DNA of 64,000 nucleotides from an uncultured Jannaschia sp. (GCA_947494145.1 CANLTZ010000013.1:62001-126000); one strand, 5' to 3'. Shown: positions 8,804 to 18,399, counted from the first letter of the stretch. Numbers and translations are program-made. The notes: generated by a model not told the origin, from the sequence alone.

Positions 8804-10012
8804 GTGGTGCTGACGATCCAGCGTTTGGGACATCGGGGCGATGGGGTGGCCGATGGCCCTACCTATGTGCCGCGCAGCCTGCCGGGTGAGGTGGTTACCG
8901 GAGATGTGGTCGGGGATCGTCTGGCAGAGCCCAAGATCGTGACGCCATCGGTGGACCGCGTCGCGGCGCCCTGCGCGCAATTCCGTCGCTGTGGGGGATG
9001 TGCGTTGCAGCATGCCTCCGATGCCTTCGTGGCGAATTGGAAGGCGGGCGTTGTGCGCGATGTGCTGGCCCGTGCGGGGCTTGCGGCGAAGATCGCGGGG
9101 GTTGAAACATCGCCCCCGGGCAGCCGTCGCCGCGCCGCCTTGGCGGGGCGCAAAACGAAGAAGGGCGCGCAGGTGGGGTTTCAAATGCGCGGGTCCGACC
9201 AGATTGTGCCTATCCCCGATTGCCGCGTGCTCCACCCCGACTTGGTGGCGGTCCTGCCTGCATTGGAGCGTCTGACCCGCCTCGCCGCGCCCCGAGGGGC
9301 GGAGGTGACGTTACATGTGACACAGTCGCCCGCTGGCGTGGACCTCGCCGTCGATGGTGCGCGGGCGTTCGACCGTGACGTGATGGTGGCGCTGGCACCC
9401 TTCGGCGCAGACTTCGCGCGCATCACTTGGAACGGAGAGCCCGCCTTGCAGCAGACGCCGCCCTGGCAGCCCATGGGCCGCGCCCGCCCTGTGCCGCCGC
9501 CGGGCGCATTCTTGCAAGCCACCGTCGAGGGAGAGGCTGCGTTGATCGGTGCCGTCCGCCAGGCTTTAGACGGGGCAAAGGCGGTCGTTGACCTGTTTTC
9601 GGGCTGCGGAACCTTCACCTTCCCCGTGGCAGAGGGGGCCGCCGTGACGGCGTATGAAGGCGACCGCGCCTTGATCGAGGCATTGGCGCAGGGCGCGCGC
9701 GGGGCCACGGGCCTCAAGCCGATCGAGACGCGCGTGCGCGATCTGTTTCGCGACCCGCTCACACCCGAAGAACTGCGCGGCTTCGATGCTGCCATCATCG
9801 ACCCGCCCCGCGCAGGCGCCGAGGCGCAGGTAACGGAAATGGCCCGTGCAAACTTGGCCCGCATCGCGTTTGTCAGTTGCAACCCTGCCACCTTCGCCCG
9901 CGACGCGGCCATTTTGACGGCGGCGGGCTGGCGCATGGGGGCCATACTGGTCGTTGACCAATTCCGCTGGTCCCCCCACATCGAACTGGCCGCTACATTC
10001 GAGAGACCATGA
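8804..10012 (+). CDS. TrmA/RlmD-family 23S/tRNA (uracil-5-)methyltransferase
   Basis: A 402-residue SAM-dependent RNA methyltransferase of the RumA/TrmA family, which makes 5-methyluridine in rRNA or tRNA. An N-terminal TRAM-like region is followed by an iron-sulfur cysteine cluster (Cys57, Cys63, Cys66), the SAM-binding DLFSGCGTFTFP, the catalytic-loop DPPRAGAEAQ and VSCNPATFARD. I chose the GTG at 8804 (or the next one at 8807), which has GGAG just upstream; a TTG at 8777 lies inside the preceding hairpin. It overlaps the channel gene by 4 bases. Target nucleotide unknown. Confidence 0.88.
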   Translation: MVLTIQRLGHRGDGVADGPTYVPRSLPGEVVTGDVVGDRLAEPKIVTPSVDRVAAPCAQFRRCGGCALQHASDAFVANWKAGVVRDVLARAGLAAKIAGVETSPPGSRRRAALAGRKTKKGAQVGFQMRGSDQIVPIPDCRVLHPDLVAVLPALERLTRLAAPRGAEVTLHVTQSPAGVDLAVDGARAFDRDVMVALAPFGADFARITWNGEPALQQTPPWQPMGRARPVPPPGAFLQATVEGEAALIGAVRQALDGAKAVVDLFSGCGTFTFPVAEGAAVTAYEGDRALIEALAQGARGATGLKPIETRVRDLFRDPLTPEELRGFDAAIIDPPRAGAEAQVTEMARANLARIAFVSCNPATFARDAAILTAAGWRMGAILVVDQFRWSPHIELAATFERP

Positions 10013-10782
10013 CCCGCGCCAAACTCGCCGCCTTTCTGGATCGGCCCCTTATTCGCAACTTCATCATCGGTGTGATCCTGCTGAACGCTGTTGTTCTGGG
10101 GTTGGAAACCGTGCCGCCGGTCATGGATGGTGCGGGGCCACTGCTGGTGGCCATCGACACATTGTGTCTGGCCATCTTCGTGGTGGAGTTGGTGGCAAAG
10201 ATGATTGCGCAGGGGCGGGCCTTCTGGCGGCAGGGGTGGAACCTCTTTGATTTCGTCATCGTGGGCATTGCGCTGATGCCCAATGCGGGGCCGTTCAGCG
10301 TGTTGCGGGCGCTGCGTATCCTGCGGGTGTTGCGGATCGTGTCGGTCTTCCCGCGGCTTCGTCGCGTCGTGGAAGGGTTCGTGACGGCGCTGCCGGGCAT
10401 GGGCAGCGTGTTTCTGCTGATGGGGATCATCTTCTATATCGGCGCGGTGATGGCCACGAAGCTATTCGGCGCGTCCTTCCCGGAATGGTTCGGGGATCTG
10501 GGGCGCTCGGGCTATAGCCTGTTCCAGATCATGACGCTGGAATCCTGGTCCATGGGCATCGTGCGCCCGGTGATGGAGGTCTATCCCTACGCCTGGGCAT
10601 TCTTCGTGCCGTTCATCATGGTCACGACCTTTGCGGTGGTGAACCTGCTGGTGGGTTTGATCGTGAACTCGATGCAGGACGCCCATGCCGAGGAGTCCAA
10701 CGCGGCCACGGATGCCTATCGCGACGAAGTGTTGGAGCGGCTGGCAGCCATCGAGAAATCACTTGAGACGCGGCGGGATTGA
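10009..10782 (+). CDS. Bacterial voltage-gated sodium channel (NaChBac/NavAb type)
   Basis: A 257-residue single-domain six-transmembrane channel. The S4 voltage sensor has arginines at exact three-residue spacing (Arg100, 103, 106, 109). The pore carries the filter TLESWSM (residues 176-182), the motif that gives bacterial Nav channels sodium selectivity. After S6 (about 205-222) a charged C-terminal segment ending in VLERLAAIEKSLE fits the short coiled coil that assembles the tetramer. It overlaps the RNA methyltransferase by 4 bases. In marine bacteria such channels are linked to sodium homeostasis, motility and pH; that role is inferred here. Confidence 0.93.
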   Translation: MTRAKLAAFLDRPLIRNFIIGVILLNAVVLGLETVPPVMDGAGPLLVAIDTLCLAIFVVELVAKMIAQGRAFWRQGWNLFDFVIVGIALMPNAGPFSVLRALRILRVLRIVSVFPRLRRVVEGFVTALPGMGSVFLLMGIIFYIGAVMATKLFGASFPEWFGDLGRSGYSLFQIMTLESWSMGIVRPVMEVYPYAWAFFVPFIMVTTFAVVNLLVGLIVNSMQDAHAEESNAATDAYRDEVLERLAAIEKSLETRRD

Positions 10783-10897
10783 GGGCGCGGGAGAAGGCCG
10801 ACATTTCGCGTCTATTTGGTGTTTGAACGGCGCGCTTCTGGCTTAGACCCAGTCTTGAGCGAAGCGGGAAAGGTGCAAGCAGGCTTCGGCCAACCGT

Positions 10898-11539
10898 TTA
10901 CACCCACTTGCCCTTGCGCATGGGCCGGATGCGGCGGGGGAAGAACTTGGCCGTCGTCCAGGAGATCAGCTTGATATCCATCCAAAAGGTTCGGTTGCGC
11001 TGGTAGAGCAGATCAAGCGCGGCTTTGCGGGGGATGCAGGTGCCGACGTAGATGGCGTCGGTTTCCGCAGCCGTTTGGCAGGGCGATAGGACGCGGGCCT
11101 CATGGGGCGAATAGATGAGCGAGGCGAGGCCTGTGACGCCGGGGCGGGATTTGAGGACTTCGGCGTAGATGTCCGGGCACATCTCCACGTAGCGGCGCAG
11201 CGGCGGGCGGGGGCCCACGAAGCTGACATCGCCGCGAAGGATGTTCCAAAGCTGCGGGATTTCATCAAGGCGGCGCGCGCGAAGCCACGCGCCAAAGGGT
11301 GTCACGCGCGCGGCCTTGTCGCCCCCCGTGGCGAAGGCATCGTCGGAGCCGGGCTCCATCGTGCGGAATTTCCATAGGGTGAAACTTTCGGTCTGCGTCT
11401 TCATCCGTTCTTGTCCGAACAGGATAGGGCGGCCCTGTTTGCGCCAGAGCTTCCAGACGATAACCACAATTACGGGCGCCAAAAACGCCATAAGATAGAT
11501 CGAAAAGAGGATATCGAAGATGCGCTTGCCCATTGTCAT
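10898..11539 (-). CDS. Undecaprenyl-phosphate sugar-phosphate transferase
   Basis: A 213-residue bacterial sugar transferase (WcaJ/PssY-like, short form) that starts exopolysaccharide repeat units by moving a sugar-1-phosphate from a UDP-sugar to undecaprenyl phosphate at the inner membrane. One N-terminal membrane segment is followed by the family blocks KFRTM, LDEIPQLWNILRGDVS and FVGPRPP. The ATG at 11539 is chosen because the extra residues of a longer frame look random. It diverges from the yjbH-like gene, which fits one exopolysaccharide locus. Which sugar is moved cannot be read. Confidence 0.88.
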   Translation of the reverse strand: MTMGKRIFDILFSIYLMAFLAPVIVVIVWKLWRKQGRPILFGQERMKTQTESFTLWKFRTMEPGSDDAFATGGDKAARVTPFGAWLRARRLDEIPQLWNILRGDVSFVGPRPPLRRYVEMCPDIYAEVLKSRPGVTGLASLIYSPHEARVLSPCQTAAETDAIYVGTCIPRKAALDLLYQRNRTFWMDIKLISWTTAKFFPRRIRPMRKGKWV

Positions 11540-11861
11540 CGGACGGGCCTGACCACTTGGCGCGGCGCAATGGAAGTGTCTGGCATCGAACCTCTGACCA
11601 TCGGCGGAATACCCCGCCCCTATAGCGGTTCTCGAACTGCGCAAGCCATCGGTCCTTTCAGAAAGATCGCAACAATTCTTAGGCGTTGCGACGTTTTTCC
11701 GAAGCTTTGGCCCGGTCTGTGCGGGGGCCGCTTAGCTGTCCTGCCGTTGCAAAATCAAGACACATTCTGGGCCAATCCGCCCACGCGCCCTTCCAATGCC
11801 CCCCTCGACCGCGCATCACAATCTCGCTAGGTCACACCTTCGTCAAACCTGGGGGAGCGCG
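11540..11861. other. Divergent intergenic region of the exopolysaccharide locus
   Basis: 322 bases between the sugar transferase and yjbH-like starts. It must hold promoters for both directions, though no confident boxes are seen. It contains a degenerate, inverted copy of the palindromic repeat found at 43170 and 47327 (separate entry). GGGGGAG lies 6 bases before the yjbH-like ATG. Confidence 0.5.
11621..11704 (-). repeat. Degenerate, truncated third copy of the 115-bp palindromic repeat
   Basis: The segment begins TATAGCGGTTCTCGAA, which is the exact reverse complement of the end of the copy at 47327-47441 for 16 bases. It then shares interrupted matches (AGAAA, TCGCAACA, TGCG, ACGTTTTTC, GAA) in the right order with the reverse complement of the 43170-43284 copy. 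Much of the outer arm is missing. The match was aligned by eye. Confidence 0.5.
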
Positions 11862-14021
11862 ATGTCACGACGGATCAGCCGGATCGCCTCTTTCCTGTGC
11901 GCGGTCGGGGCCGCGGGCGTTACGCAAGCCCAGACGGTGTCGTCAACAGGCCGAGTGAGCCAGAACACCTACGGGGTGCCAGGTCTGATCGACATGCCAA
12001 GCGCGCGGGTTCAACCCGACGGTGAGTTGATCACAAGCCTGCTCATACTGACGAATGAAACAGCACGGGCCCAGGTGTCGTTTCAGATGACACCGCGTTT
12101 TCAGGCCGTTTTCCGCTACGCCACGATCCCCGATTTCCTGGTGGTCGATGGCGACCTGGAGCGGACGTTCGACCGCGGCTTCGACCTGCGGTATCAGCTT
12201 TTTCGCGAAGGGCGATATCGTCCCGCGGTGACCATCGGCCTGCAGGATTTCGGCGGCACCAGTATCTATTCGGCGGAATACCTAGTGGCCTCTAAGGCCT
12301 TCTTCGATGGCCGCTTGGACGTGTCGGCAGGGATCGGTTGGGGCCGATTTGGCACCGAAGGCGGTTTCACCAACCCCCTGGGCATCTTCGGAGATAGCCT
12401 GGAGACGCGGCCCGGCATCGATCTGGGCGAAGGCGGCACGCCGGAATTTGACCGCCTGTTCCGCGGCGACGCTGCATTCTTTGGCGGCTTGGCATGGAAG
12501 ATCTCGGACCGCTGGGTTTTCAAGGCGGAATACTCTTCTGACGCTTATGAGCGGGAGGAAGCGCAGGGCATCTTCGATCAGGAAATCCCTTTCAACTTCG
12601 GCCTTGAATGGACGCCGCGCGAAGGTGTGACGCTTGGGGCCTATGCCATCAACGGCGCCGAAGTCGGCTTCAACCTGCAATTCGCGCTCAACCCGAAGCG
12701 GTCGCCTAACGGAAGCGGACTCGATTCCGCGCCGCAGCCTGTGGCGCTGCGCCCGCCGCCAGCCCAGAACCCCGATTTCTGGTCCACCGCCTGGACGCAG
12801 AACCCCGCGGCGCAGAATGCCTTCCGCGATGTGTTGTCGGCCAATCTGCAAGCGGCTGGTCTGGAGCTTGTCGCGTCCAAGCTGACGGCGGACAGTGCCG
12901 AGATTAGATTTCGGAACTTGCGATATCGCAGCCAGGCCCAGGCCGTCGGGCGCGCGGCACGCGCGGCGACGGCATCGCTGCCAGGGACGATCGAGACTTT
13001 CATTCTGGTTCCGCTGAATGCGGACAGTCAGACCGGAACGGCTGTGGTTTTGCGGCGAAGCGATATCGAAGCGCTTGAAAACGCACCCAACGGTGCGGGC
13101 GAGATCGAGGCCTTGGCGGGCTTCACCGATGCCGTCGGGCTGGGGCGCGAGGGCCTGGAGTATCAGGAAGATGCCTTCCCACGGTTCAGCTATCGCCTTG
13201 GGCCTTTCACGCAATATGGCTTGTTCGACCCGGATGCACCAATTCGTGCCGATTTCGGGGTCGAGCTCTCGGCCCGCTATGAGCCGCTGCCGGGCTTCAT
13301 CCTGTCGGGTGCGGTGCGACAGCGCATCGCCGGCAACCGCGATGAGGTGGATCGTGAGAATGACAGCGAATTGCCGCCCGTGCGGACCGACACCTTCATC
13401 TTCGCTGAAGAAAACAGTCCAGTGGTCGAACGTCTGACGGCGGATTATCTGTTCCGTCCAGGCCGCAACCTCTATGCGCGTATCTCGGCCGGTCTGTTGG
13501 AGCGGCAATTTGGGGGTATTTCGGGTGAGCTTCTGTGGAAGCCCACCGGCAGCCGGCTGGCTCTCGGGGCCGAGGTCAACCGCGTCGTCCAGCGGGACTT
13601 CAACGGCGGTTTCGGCTTCCAGACTTTGGACGCGACGACCTACTTTGCGTCAGCCTATTTCGACCATCGCAACGGTTTCGTCAGCCAGCTTGATGTCGGG
13701 CAGTATCTGGCAGGTGACCAGGGTGCGACCTACACGCTGACACGCGAGTTCAATAACGGATGGAAGATCGGCGGCTACGTGACACTGACCGATGTGACCG
13801 ATGAAGAATTCGGCGAGGGCAGCTTCGACCGGGGCATTTTGCTGACCATTCCTCTGGATTGGGCGCTGGGGCAGCCGACTCGCGCCACGGGCTCGGCGGT
13901 GATTCAGCCGATCCTGCGGGATGGTGGGGCGCGTTTGCGGTTGGCGAACCGGCTTTACCCGGCGGTGCGCGACCTGTCGCCGCCCGATCTGACGGACGAA
14001 TGGGGGAGGTTCTGGCGATGA
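11862..14021 (+). CDS. yjbH: YjbH-family outer-membrane exopolysaccharide protein
   Basis: A 719-residue exported protein resembling YjbH/GfcD, the large outer-membrane component of the yjbEFGH exopolysaccharide operon. A signal peptide (residues 1-24, ending TQAQ) is followed by NTYGVPGLIDMPSA, the family opening, and many alternating aromatic strands that fit a beta barrel, e.g. GGFGFQTLDATTYFAS near the C-terminus. The ATG at 11862 is chosen for its signal peptide and the nearby GGGGGAG. The gene overlaps the yjbF-like lipoprotein by 4 bases. It probably helps secrete or anchor the polymer. Confidence 0.85.
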   Translation: MSRRISRIASFLCAVGAAGVTQAQTVSSTGRVSQNTYGVPGLIDMPSARVQPDGELITSLLILTNETARAQVSFQMTPRFQAVFRYATIPDFLVVDGDLERTFDRGFDLRYQLFREGRYRPAVTIGLQDFGGTSIYSAEYLVASKAFFDGRLDVSAGIGWGRFGTEGGFTNPLGIFGDSLETRPGIDLGEGGTPEFDRLFRGDAAFFGGLAWKISDRWVFKAEYSSDAYEREEAQGIFDQEIPFNFGLEWTPREGVTLGAYAINGAEVGFNLQFALNPKRSPNGSGLDSAPQPVALRPPPAQNPDFWSTAWTQNPAAQNAFRDVLSANLQAAGLELVASKLTADSAEIRFRNLRYRSQAQAVGRAARAATASLPGTIETFILVPLNADSQTGTAVVLRRSDIEALENAPNGAGEIEALAGFTDAVGLGREGLEYQEDAFPRFSYRLGPFTQYGLFDPDAPIRADFGVELSARYEPLPGFILSGAVRQRIAGNRDEVDRENDSELPPVRTDTFIFAEENSPVVERLTADYLFRPGRNLYARISAGLLERQFGGISGELLWKPTGSRLALGAEVNRVVQRDFNGGFGFQTLDATTYFASAYFDHRNGFVSQLDVGQYLAGDQGATYTLTREFNNGWKIGGYVTLTDVTDEEFGEGSFDRGILLTIPLDWALGQPTRATGSAVIQPILRDGGARLRLANRLYPAVRDLSPPDLTDEWGRFWR

Positions 14022-14692
14022 TCCGAGGCCTTACCCTTCTGCTTTGCGCTGCGGCCTTGTCCGCCTGCAGTATCACGTCAAGCAATGCACCAGACTCGGC
14101 TGCCGACCTTGGCATCGACGCGCTTACGAACATCATTTTGCCGGACGATCCGCCGCCTGACGCGCGTGAGGTTCTTACACCCGAAGCGATCGCACGGTCG
14201 CCCACATCGGCCCTGTTGGTTGTGGTTGAGCAGTCGGATCGGGGCCTTTCCGTCGTCCCCATCGCGGCCAATCGTGGAACTGTACAATGGCTGGACGGGT
14301 CAGGTGGCGGTCTGTTCACGCGGGATGGTGTTTTGGTCGGAACGCGCGGCTTGGGTTTCGATTTGATGACGGCAGATGTGGCCGCATTGCGCGCTGCACT
14401 TCCAAGAGGTGGCGGTTCTGACTTGTTGCGGGTCAACAGGCACTTGGACGGAACGAATCAGATGATCGCCGAACGTTACCTTTGTGATCTGGTGTCTGAG
14501 GGTGGCGAAACGTTGAGTTTCTATGGCCGGTCCTTTGCGACCACCCGGCTTAGTGAGCGGTGTATGCCGGTTGATGGCGGCCCAGCTTTTACCAATAATT
14601 TCTGGGTGGAACGGGATGGCACGATCCGCAGGTCGCGCGTTTTCGTCAGTCCTGAGATCGGTTCCCTACGAATTGACTTGATCGCGGACTGA
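14018..14692 (+). CDS. yjbF: YjbF/GfcB-family outer-membrane lipoprotein
   Basis: A 224-residue lipoprotein: hydrophobic leader then LSAC at residues 14-17, a good lipobox with Cys17 as the acylated residue. The remainder resembles YjbF/GfcB, e.g. NRGTVQWLDGSGGGLFTRDGVLVGTRGLG and the closing R-x-R-V-F-V-S region. It overlaps the yjbH-like stop as ATGA and so is co-translated with it. In the known operon this lipoprotein works with YjbH in exopolysaccharide production. No YjbG gene is found beside it. Confidence 0.85.
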   Translation: MIRGLTLLLCAAALSACSITSSNAPDSAADLGIDALTNIILPDDPPPDAREVLTPEAIARSPTSALLVVVEQSDRGLSVVPIAANRGTVQWLDGSGGGLFTRDGVLVGTRGLGFDLMTADVAALRAALPRGGGSDLLRVNRHLDGTNQMIAERYLCDLVSEGGETLSFYGRSFATTRLSERCMPVDGGPAFTNNFWVERDGTIRRSRVFVSPEIGSLRIDLIAD

Positions 14693-14766
14693 CACCGCGC
14701 GGCAACAGTCGAGGCGGAAAGGCGCCCAGTCTAGCGTGTACCGGGACAATCTTAAGTGTGCCTCGC

Positions 14767-14795
14767 TTGATTGGATTGTTTATCGGGTCTAAGGT
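14767..14795 (+). promoter_or_regulatory. Possible sigma-70-type promoter for the YjbE-like gene
   Basis: TTGATT (14767-14772) and TAAGGT (14790-14795) are separated by 17 bases and lie 40 bases before the ATG at 14835. Found by eye only; the -10 box is weak. Confidence 0.4.
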
Positions 14796-14834
14796 TGACC
14801 CAACGATCCGCATGAACCCCTTCGGAGTATCGAT

Positions 14835-15125
14835 ATGTATAAAGTGCTCGCCCCCGTGACCGCCGCATTGCTGGCGTTGTCGCCCTTGGCTGTGTCCGCC
14901 GACCAGAATGTTCGCCTGTTGGACACGACCAAATCGTCCGGCAACCCCAGCCCTGCCGTGGGCGACAATGTCGTTTCCGATGATGTGCTCGTTACTGGCG
15001 GTGGTCTCAATACCGCGGCTTTGATCGGCCTTGGCCTTGTTGGTGCGATCGTGATCGCGGTGGTCGCGACCTCGGATGGTGGCGACGGTTCTAGCAGCAC
15101 CACGACTGTTGTTGACAGCGATTAA
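14835..15125 (+). CDS. Small exported YjbE/GfcA-like protein
   Basis: A 96-residue protein with a signal peptide (cleavage after VSA, about residue 21), a polar middle, one hydrophobic stretch near residues 60-78 and a tail rich in Gly, Ser, Thr and Asp. This layout, ending ...ATSDGGDGSSSTTT, closely recalls E. coli YjbE/GfcA, whose tail follows a similar ATGGGDGS-T-rich pattern. It has its own GGAG site 7 bases upstream and probably its own promoter, and is followed by a clear terminator, so it can be made in large amounts. Function in the polymer is unknown. Confidence 0.7.
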   Translation: MYKVLAPVTAALLALSPLAVSADQNVRLLDTTKSSGNPSPAVGDNVVSDDVLVTGGGLNTAALIGLGLVGAIVIAVVATSDGGDGSSSTTTVVDSD

Positions 15126-15152
15126 TCAATCTTGATCCGGTTGAGTTTCTGG

Positions 15153-15180
15153 ACGGCGGACCCTCGGGGCCGCCGTTTTT
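15153..15180 (+). terminator. Rho-independent terminator of the YjbE-like gene
   Basis: ACGGCGG and CCGCCGT form a 7-bp stem around a 10-base loop, followed by TTTTT. It lies 27 bases after the stop codon. Confidence 0.8.
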
Positions 15181-15372
15181 CATTTTGATGTGAGGTTATT
15201 TGGCGGGGGGACCAAGGGTTAGGCGCATCTGCCCCCGTGCCGGGATAAAGGCCCTTACCTATCCTTGCCGAACCACGGTCCTGATACAGAGAGTTCTGTT
15301 CCCGCAAAGTGTCGTTGACGCTTTGGGATGCGTGCGGGATGTCAGCGATCTGGAAGCGGCAGGCGTCGCGCA

Positions 15373-17283
15373 TCAGGCGCGGCGGGAAAGCGTCTCTACA
15401 CCAAGAACATCTAGAACGCGCGCTTCGATGTCTTCCGCATTGAGGCCCGCCTGCGCATACATGTCACGGGGTCCTGCCTGTTCGATAAACGCATCGGGCA
15501 GCACCATGGAGCGGTAGCGCAAGCCCGTATCAAAGACACCTTCTTCGGCCAACAGGTGGGCCACGTGGCTGCCGAAGCCGCCCACGGCGCCTTCTTCCAC
15601 GGTAACCAGCGCCTCATGTTCACGGGCAAGCGTCAGAATCAGATCCCGGTCCAACGGTTTGGCGAAGCGTGCATCCGCCACGGTAGGCGAAAGACCCCGG
15701 GCGATGAGCGCTTCGCGCGCCGTCTCGATTTCCTGAAGGCGAGCGCCGAACGACAGGATGGCGACGCGTTCGCCTTCATGCACGATCCGGCCCTTACCGA
15801 TTTCCAGGGGCTCGCCCCGTTCGGGCATCTCGCAGCCGACGCCTTCGCCGCGCGGGAAGCGGAAAGCGATGGGGCCACTGTCATGTTGGGCCGCGGTGGC
15901 AACCATATGCCGAAGCTCCGCCTCATCTGAGGCGGCCATGACGACCATGTTGGGCAAGTTGGCCATATAGGCGATGTCGAAGCTGCCCGCATGGGTGGCA
16001 CCATCGGCCCCCACCAACCCGGCACGGTCGATGGCGAAGCGCACCGGCAGGTTTTGCAAAGCCACGTCGTGGACAACTTGATCATAGCCGCGTTGCAGGA
16101 AGGTGGAATAGATCGCCGCGAAGGGTTTCATGCCCGACGCCGCGAGGCCCGCGCAGAAGGTGACGCCATGCTGCTCTGCGATTCCCACATCGAAGCAGCG
16201 CGCCGGGAAGCGTTCGGCGAAAAGGTTCAAGCCGGTGCCATCGGGCATGGCCGCTGTGATGGCCACGATGCGGTCATCATGTTCGGCTTCCTGCATCAGA
16301 CTTTGGGCAAAGACCTTGGTGTAGGACGGCGCGTTGGACGGTGCTTTCTTCTGCTCTCCGGTGGAGACATCGAACTTGGCCGTGGCATGGCCCCGGTCGG
16401 CCCGGTGTTCGGCATAGCCTTTGCCCTTCTGGGTGATCGCGTGGATCAGGATAGGGCCGGTGGCGCGGACCTTGACGGTGCGCAACACCTGCATGAGTTG
16501 GTCCATGTCGTGGCCGTCGATTGGCCCGAGATAGGAGAAGCCCAATTCTTCGAACATGGTGCCGCCCACGGTCATGCCCTTGAGCATTTCCTTGGCGCGG
16601 CGCGCGCCTTCCTGAAGCGGCGGCGGCAGGAAGCCCACGGCGTTCTTGGCGGCAGATTTGAAATCCTGGAACGGCGCACCTGCATAGAGACGCGACAGGT
16701 AGGATGACATGGCGCCCACAGGGGGCGCGATGGACATTTCATTGTCGTTGAGGATGACGATCAGGCGCTTTTCCAGATGGCCCGCATGGTTGAGCGCCTC
16801 ATAGGCCATGCCACCCGACAGGGCGCCGTCACCGATGACGGCAATGGCGTCGCCCACGCCTTCGGCGCCCAATTCGCGCGCCATGGTGAAGCCCAAAGCC
16901 GCACTTATGGAGGTGGAGCTATGGGCCGCGCCGAACGGGTCATAGAGGGATTCTGTGCGTTTGGTGAAACCCGACAGGCCATCTTTCTGACGGATGGTCG
17001 TCATTCGGTCGCGGCGACCCGTGATGATCTTGTGTGGGTAGCATTGGTGCGACACGTCCCAGATGAGCTTGTCGCGAGGCGTGTCGAACACGGCGTGCAG
17101 CGCCACCGTCAGTTCCACCACGCCGAGGCCTGCGCCTAGATGGCCACCGGTCTGGCTGACGGACCATATGGTTTCGGTCCGAAGTTCTTCGGCCAGTTGC
17201 CGAAGCTCCCGATCGGTAAGCGGTTTCATATCGGCTGGCCCGGCGATGCGGTCCAGCAGAGGGGTTTGGGGGCGGTCGGTCAT
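15373..17283 (-). CDS. dxs: 1-deoxy-D-xylulose-5-phosphate synthase
   Basis: A 636-residue thiamine-diphosphate enzyme that condenses pyruvate and glyceraldehyde-3-phosphate, the first step of the MEP isoprenoid pathway. Visible blocks: [20 protein letters not shown], the [14 protein letters not shown] segment, the ThDP/metal motif [18 protein letters not shown], and the transketolase-like part with [13 protein letters not shown] and [15 protein letters not shown]. The length is normal. It is last in a coupled run petP-petR-HDAC-xseB-ispA-dxs, 10 bases after ispA, so precursor (Dxs) and prenyl chain (IspA) synthesis are expressed together. Confidence 0.95.
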   Translation of the reverse strand: MTDRPQTPLLDRIAGPADMKPLTDRELRQLAEELRTETIWSVSQTGGHLGAGLGVVELTVALHAVFDTPRDKLIWDVSHQCYPHKIITGRRDRMTTIRQKDGLSGFTKRTESLYDPFGAAHSSTSISAALGFTMARELGAEGVGDAIAVIGDGALSGGMAYEALNHAGHLEKRLIVILNDNEMSIAPPVGAMSSYLSRLYAGAPFQDFKSAAKNAVGFLPPPLQEGARRAKEMLKGMTVGGTMFEELGFSYLGPIDGHDMDQLMQVLRTVKVRATGPILIHAITQKGKGYAEHRADRGHATAKFDVSTGEQKKAPSNAPSYTKVFAQSLMQEAEHDDRIVAITAAMPDGTGLNLFAERFPARCFDVGIAEQHGVTFCAGLAASGMKPFAAIYSTFLQRGYDQVVHDVALQNLPVRFAIDRAGLVGADGATHAGSFDIAYMANLPNMVVMAASDEAELRHMVATAAQHDSGPIAFRFPRGEGVGCEMPERGEPLEIGKGRIVHEGERVAILSFGARLQEIETAREALIARGLSPTVADARFAKPLDRDLILTLAREHEALVTVEEGAVGGFGSHVAHLLAEEGVFDTGLRYRSMVLPDAFIEQAGPRDMYAQAGLNAEDIEARVLDVLGVETLSRRA

Positions 17284-17293
17284 TTGGTGTCCC

Positions 17294-18163
17294 TCACCTG
17301 TCGCGAGTCACCACGTAACGGGCAACTGCCAGAAGCGTAGCCGCCTTTTCACTGTAAGGCAAAAGTGACAGCTCGGCTTGATCGATCAATTGGCGGGCCT
17401 CTGCCCGGGCGCCTTCGACGCCCAGATGCGACACGAAAGTGGCCTTGCCCGCATCGGCATCTTTGCCCACGGCTTTGCCCACCTTTGCCGCGTCTCCTTC
17501 CACGTCTAGAAGGTCATCGGCGATCTGGAAGGCCAGGCCAAGCTTGGCGGCATAGTCTAAAAGTGGCTCTGGGTCGGCACGGCCCAGAAGGGCCCCTGCA
17601 CGGCAAGGCCATTCCAGCAGGCGGCCTGTCTTGAGGCGCTGAAGCTCGACAATGTGATCAAGCGTGAGCGGCGCGCCTGCCGTCTCTGCCGCGATGTCCA
17701 GCGCTTGGCCCCGCACCATCCCCGCCGCGCCCGATGCCTGGGCCAATGTAAGCGTCAGGTCGGCGCGCACGGCTGGGTCCGGGTCGGTATCGGGATGGGC
17801 CACAAGTTCGAAGGCCAGCGTCTGGAGTGCATCGCCCGCCAGGACGGCGGTGGCTTCATCCCATTTGCGGTGAACAGTGGGTTGGCCGCGCCGCAGGTTA
17901 TCGTCATCCATGCAGGGCAGGTCGTCATGGACGAGGGAATAGGCGTGCATGGATTCGATGGCGGCGCCTACGCGTAAGGCCCGCTCTCTGGGTACGTCGA
18001 ACAAAGCCGCCGCTTCCAACGCCAAGACAGCACGCAACCGCTTGCCCCCAGACAGCGCGTGCCGCATGGCGTCGCCAACCGGGCCATCGAAGGGGGCGAG
18101 AGCGGTGTCGAGCATCGCTTGGATATCGGTCCGCGCGATACTGAGGGTCTGGTCGAGCGTCAC
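17294..18163 (-). CDS. ispA: Farnesyl diphosphate synthase (polyprenyl synthetase)
   Basis: A 289-residue trans-isoprenyl diphosphate synthase. The first aspartate-rich motif is DDLPCMDDD, in the DDxxxxD form typical of bacterial IspA, and the second is [14 protein letters not shown] carries the diphosphate-binding Lys/Arg. It adds isopentenyl diphosphate to dimethylallyl and geranyl diphosphate in the cytosol. Product length is not certain from sequence; a geranylgeranyl synthase is possible but the neighbourhood favours IspA. It overlaps xseB by 4 bases. Confidence 0.9.
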   Translation of the reverse strand: MTLDQTLSIARTDIQAMLDTALAPFDGPVGDAMRHALSGGKRLRAVLALEAAALFDVPRERALRVGAAIESMHAYSLVHDDLPCMDDDNLRRGQPTVHRKWDEATAVLAGDALQTLAFELVAHPDTDPDPAVRADLTLTLAQASGAAGMVRGQALDIAAETAGAPLTLDHIVELQRLKTGRLLEWPCRAGALLGRADPEPLLDYAAKLGLAFQIADDLLDVEGDAAKVGKAVGKDADAGKATFVSHLGVEGARAEARQLIDQAELSLLPYSEKAATLLAVARYVVTRDR

Positions 18164-18399
18164 ATGTCCTCGGCGGGGCGGGTGCCGGTGGCCTGGCCAG
18201 CGGCGTTAAGGGTGATCTGTTCGACCTTTTCTTCAGCTTCCTTGAGCTTGGCTTCGCAGCGCGCCTTCAGCTTGGCCCCGCGTTCATAAAGCCGGATGGT
18301 TTCGTCGAGCGGGACATCACCGCCATCCAGCTTCGTGACCACGGCCTCAAGTTCGGCAATGGCCTGCTCAAAGGTCATCTTGTCGATATCGTCAGCCAT
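18160..18399 (-). CDS. xseB: Exodeoxyribonuclease VII small subunit
   Basis: A 79-residue protein of the usual length. It starts near MTFEQAIAELEAVVTKLDGG and continues LDETIRLYERGAKLKARCEAKLKEAEEKVEQI, the two-helix coiled coil of XseB. It binds XseA to form the single-strand-specific exonuclease VII used in mismatch and damage repair. XseA is not in the window. Overlaps of 8 bases with the upstream HDAC-like gene and 4 bases with ispA show coupling. Confidence 0.93.
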   Translation of the reverse strand: MADDIDKMTFEQAIAELEAVVTKLDGGDVPLDETIRLYERGAKLKARCEAKLKEAEEKVEQITLNAAGQATGTRPAEDM

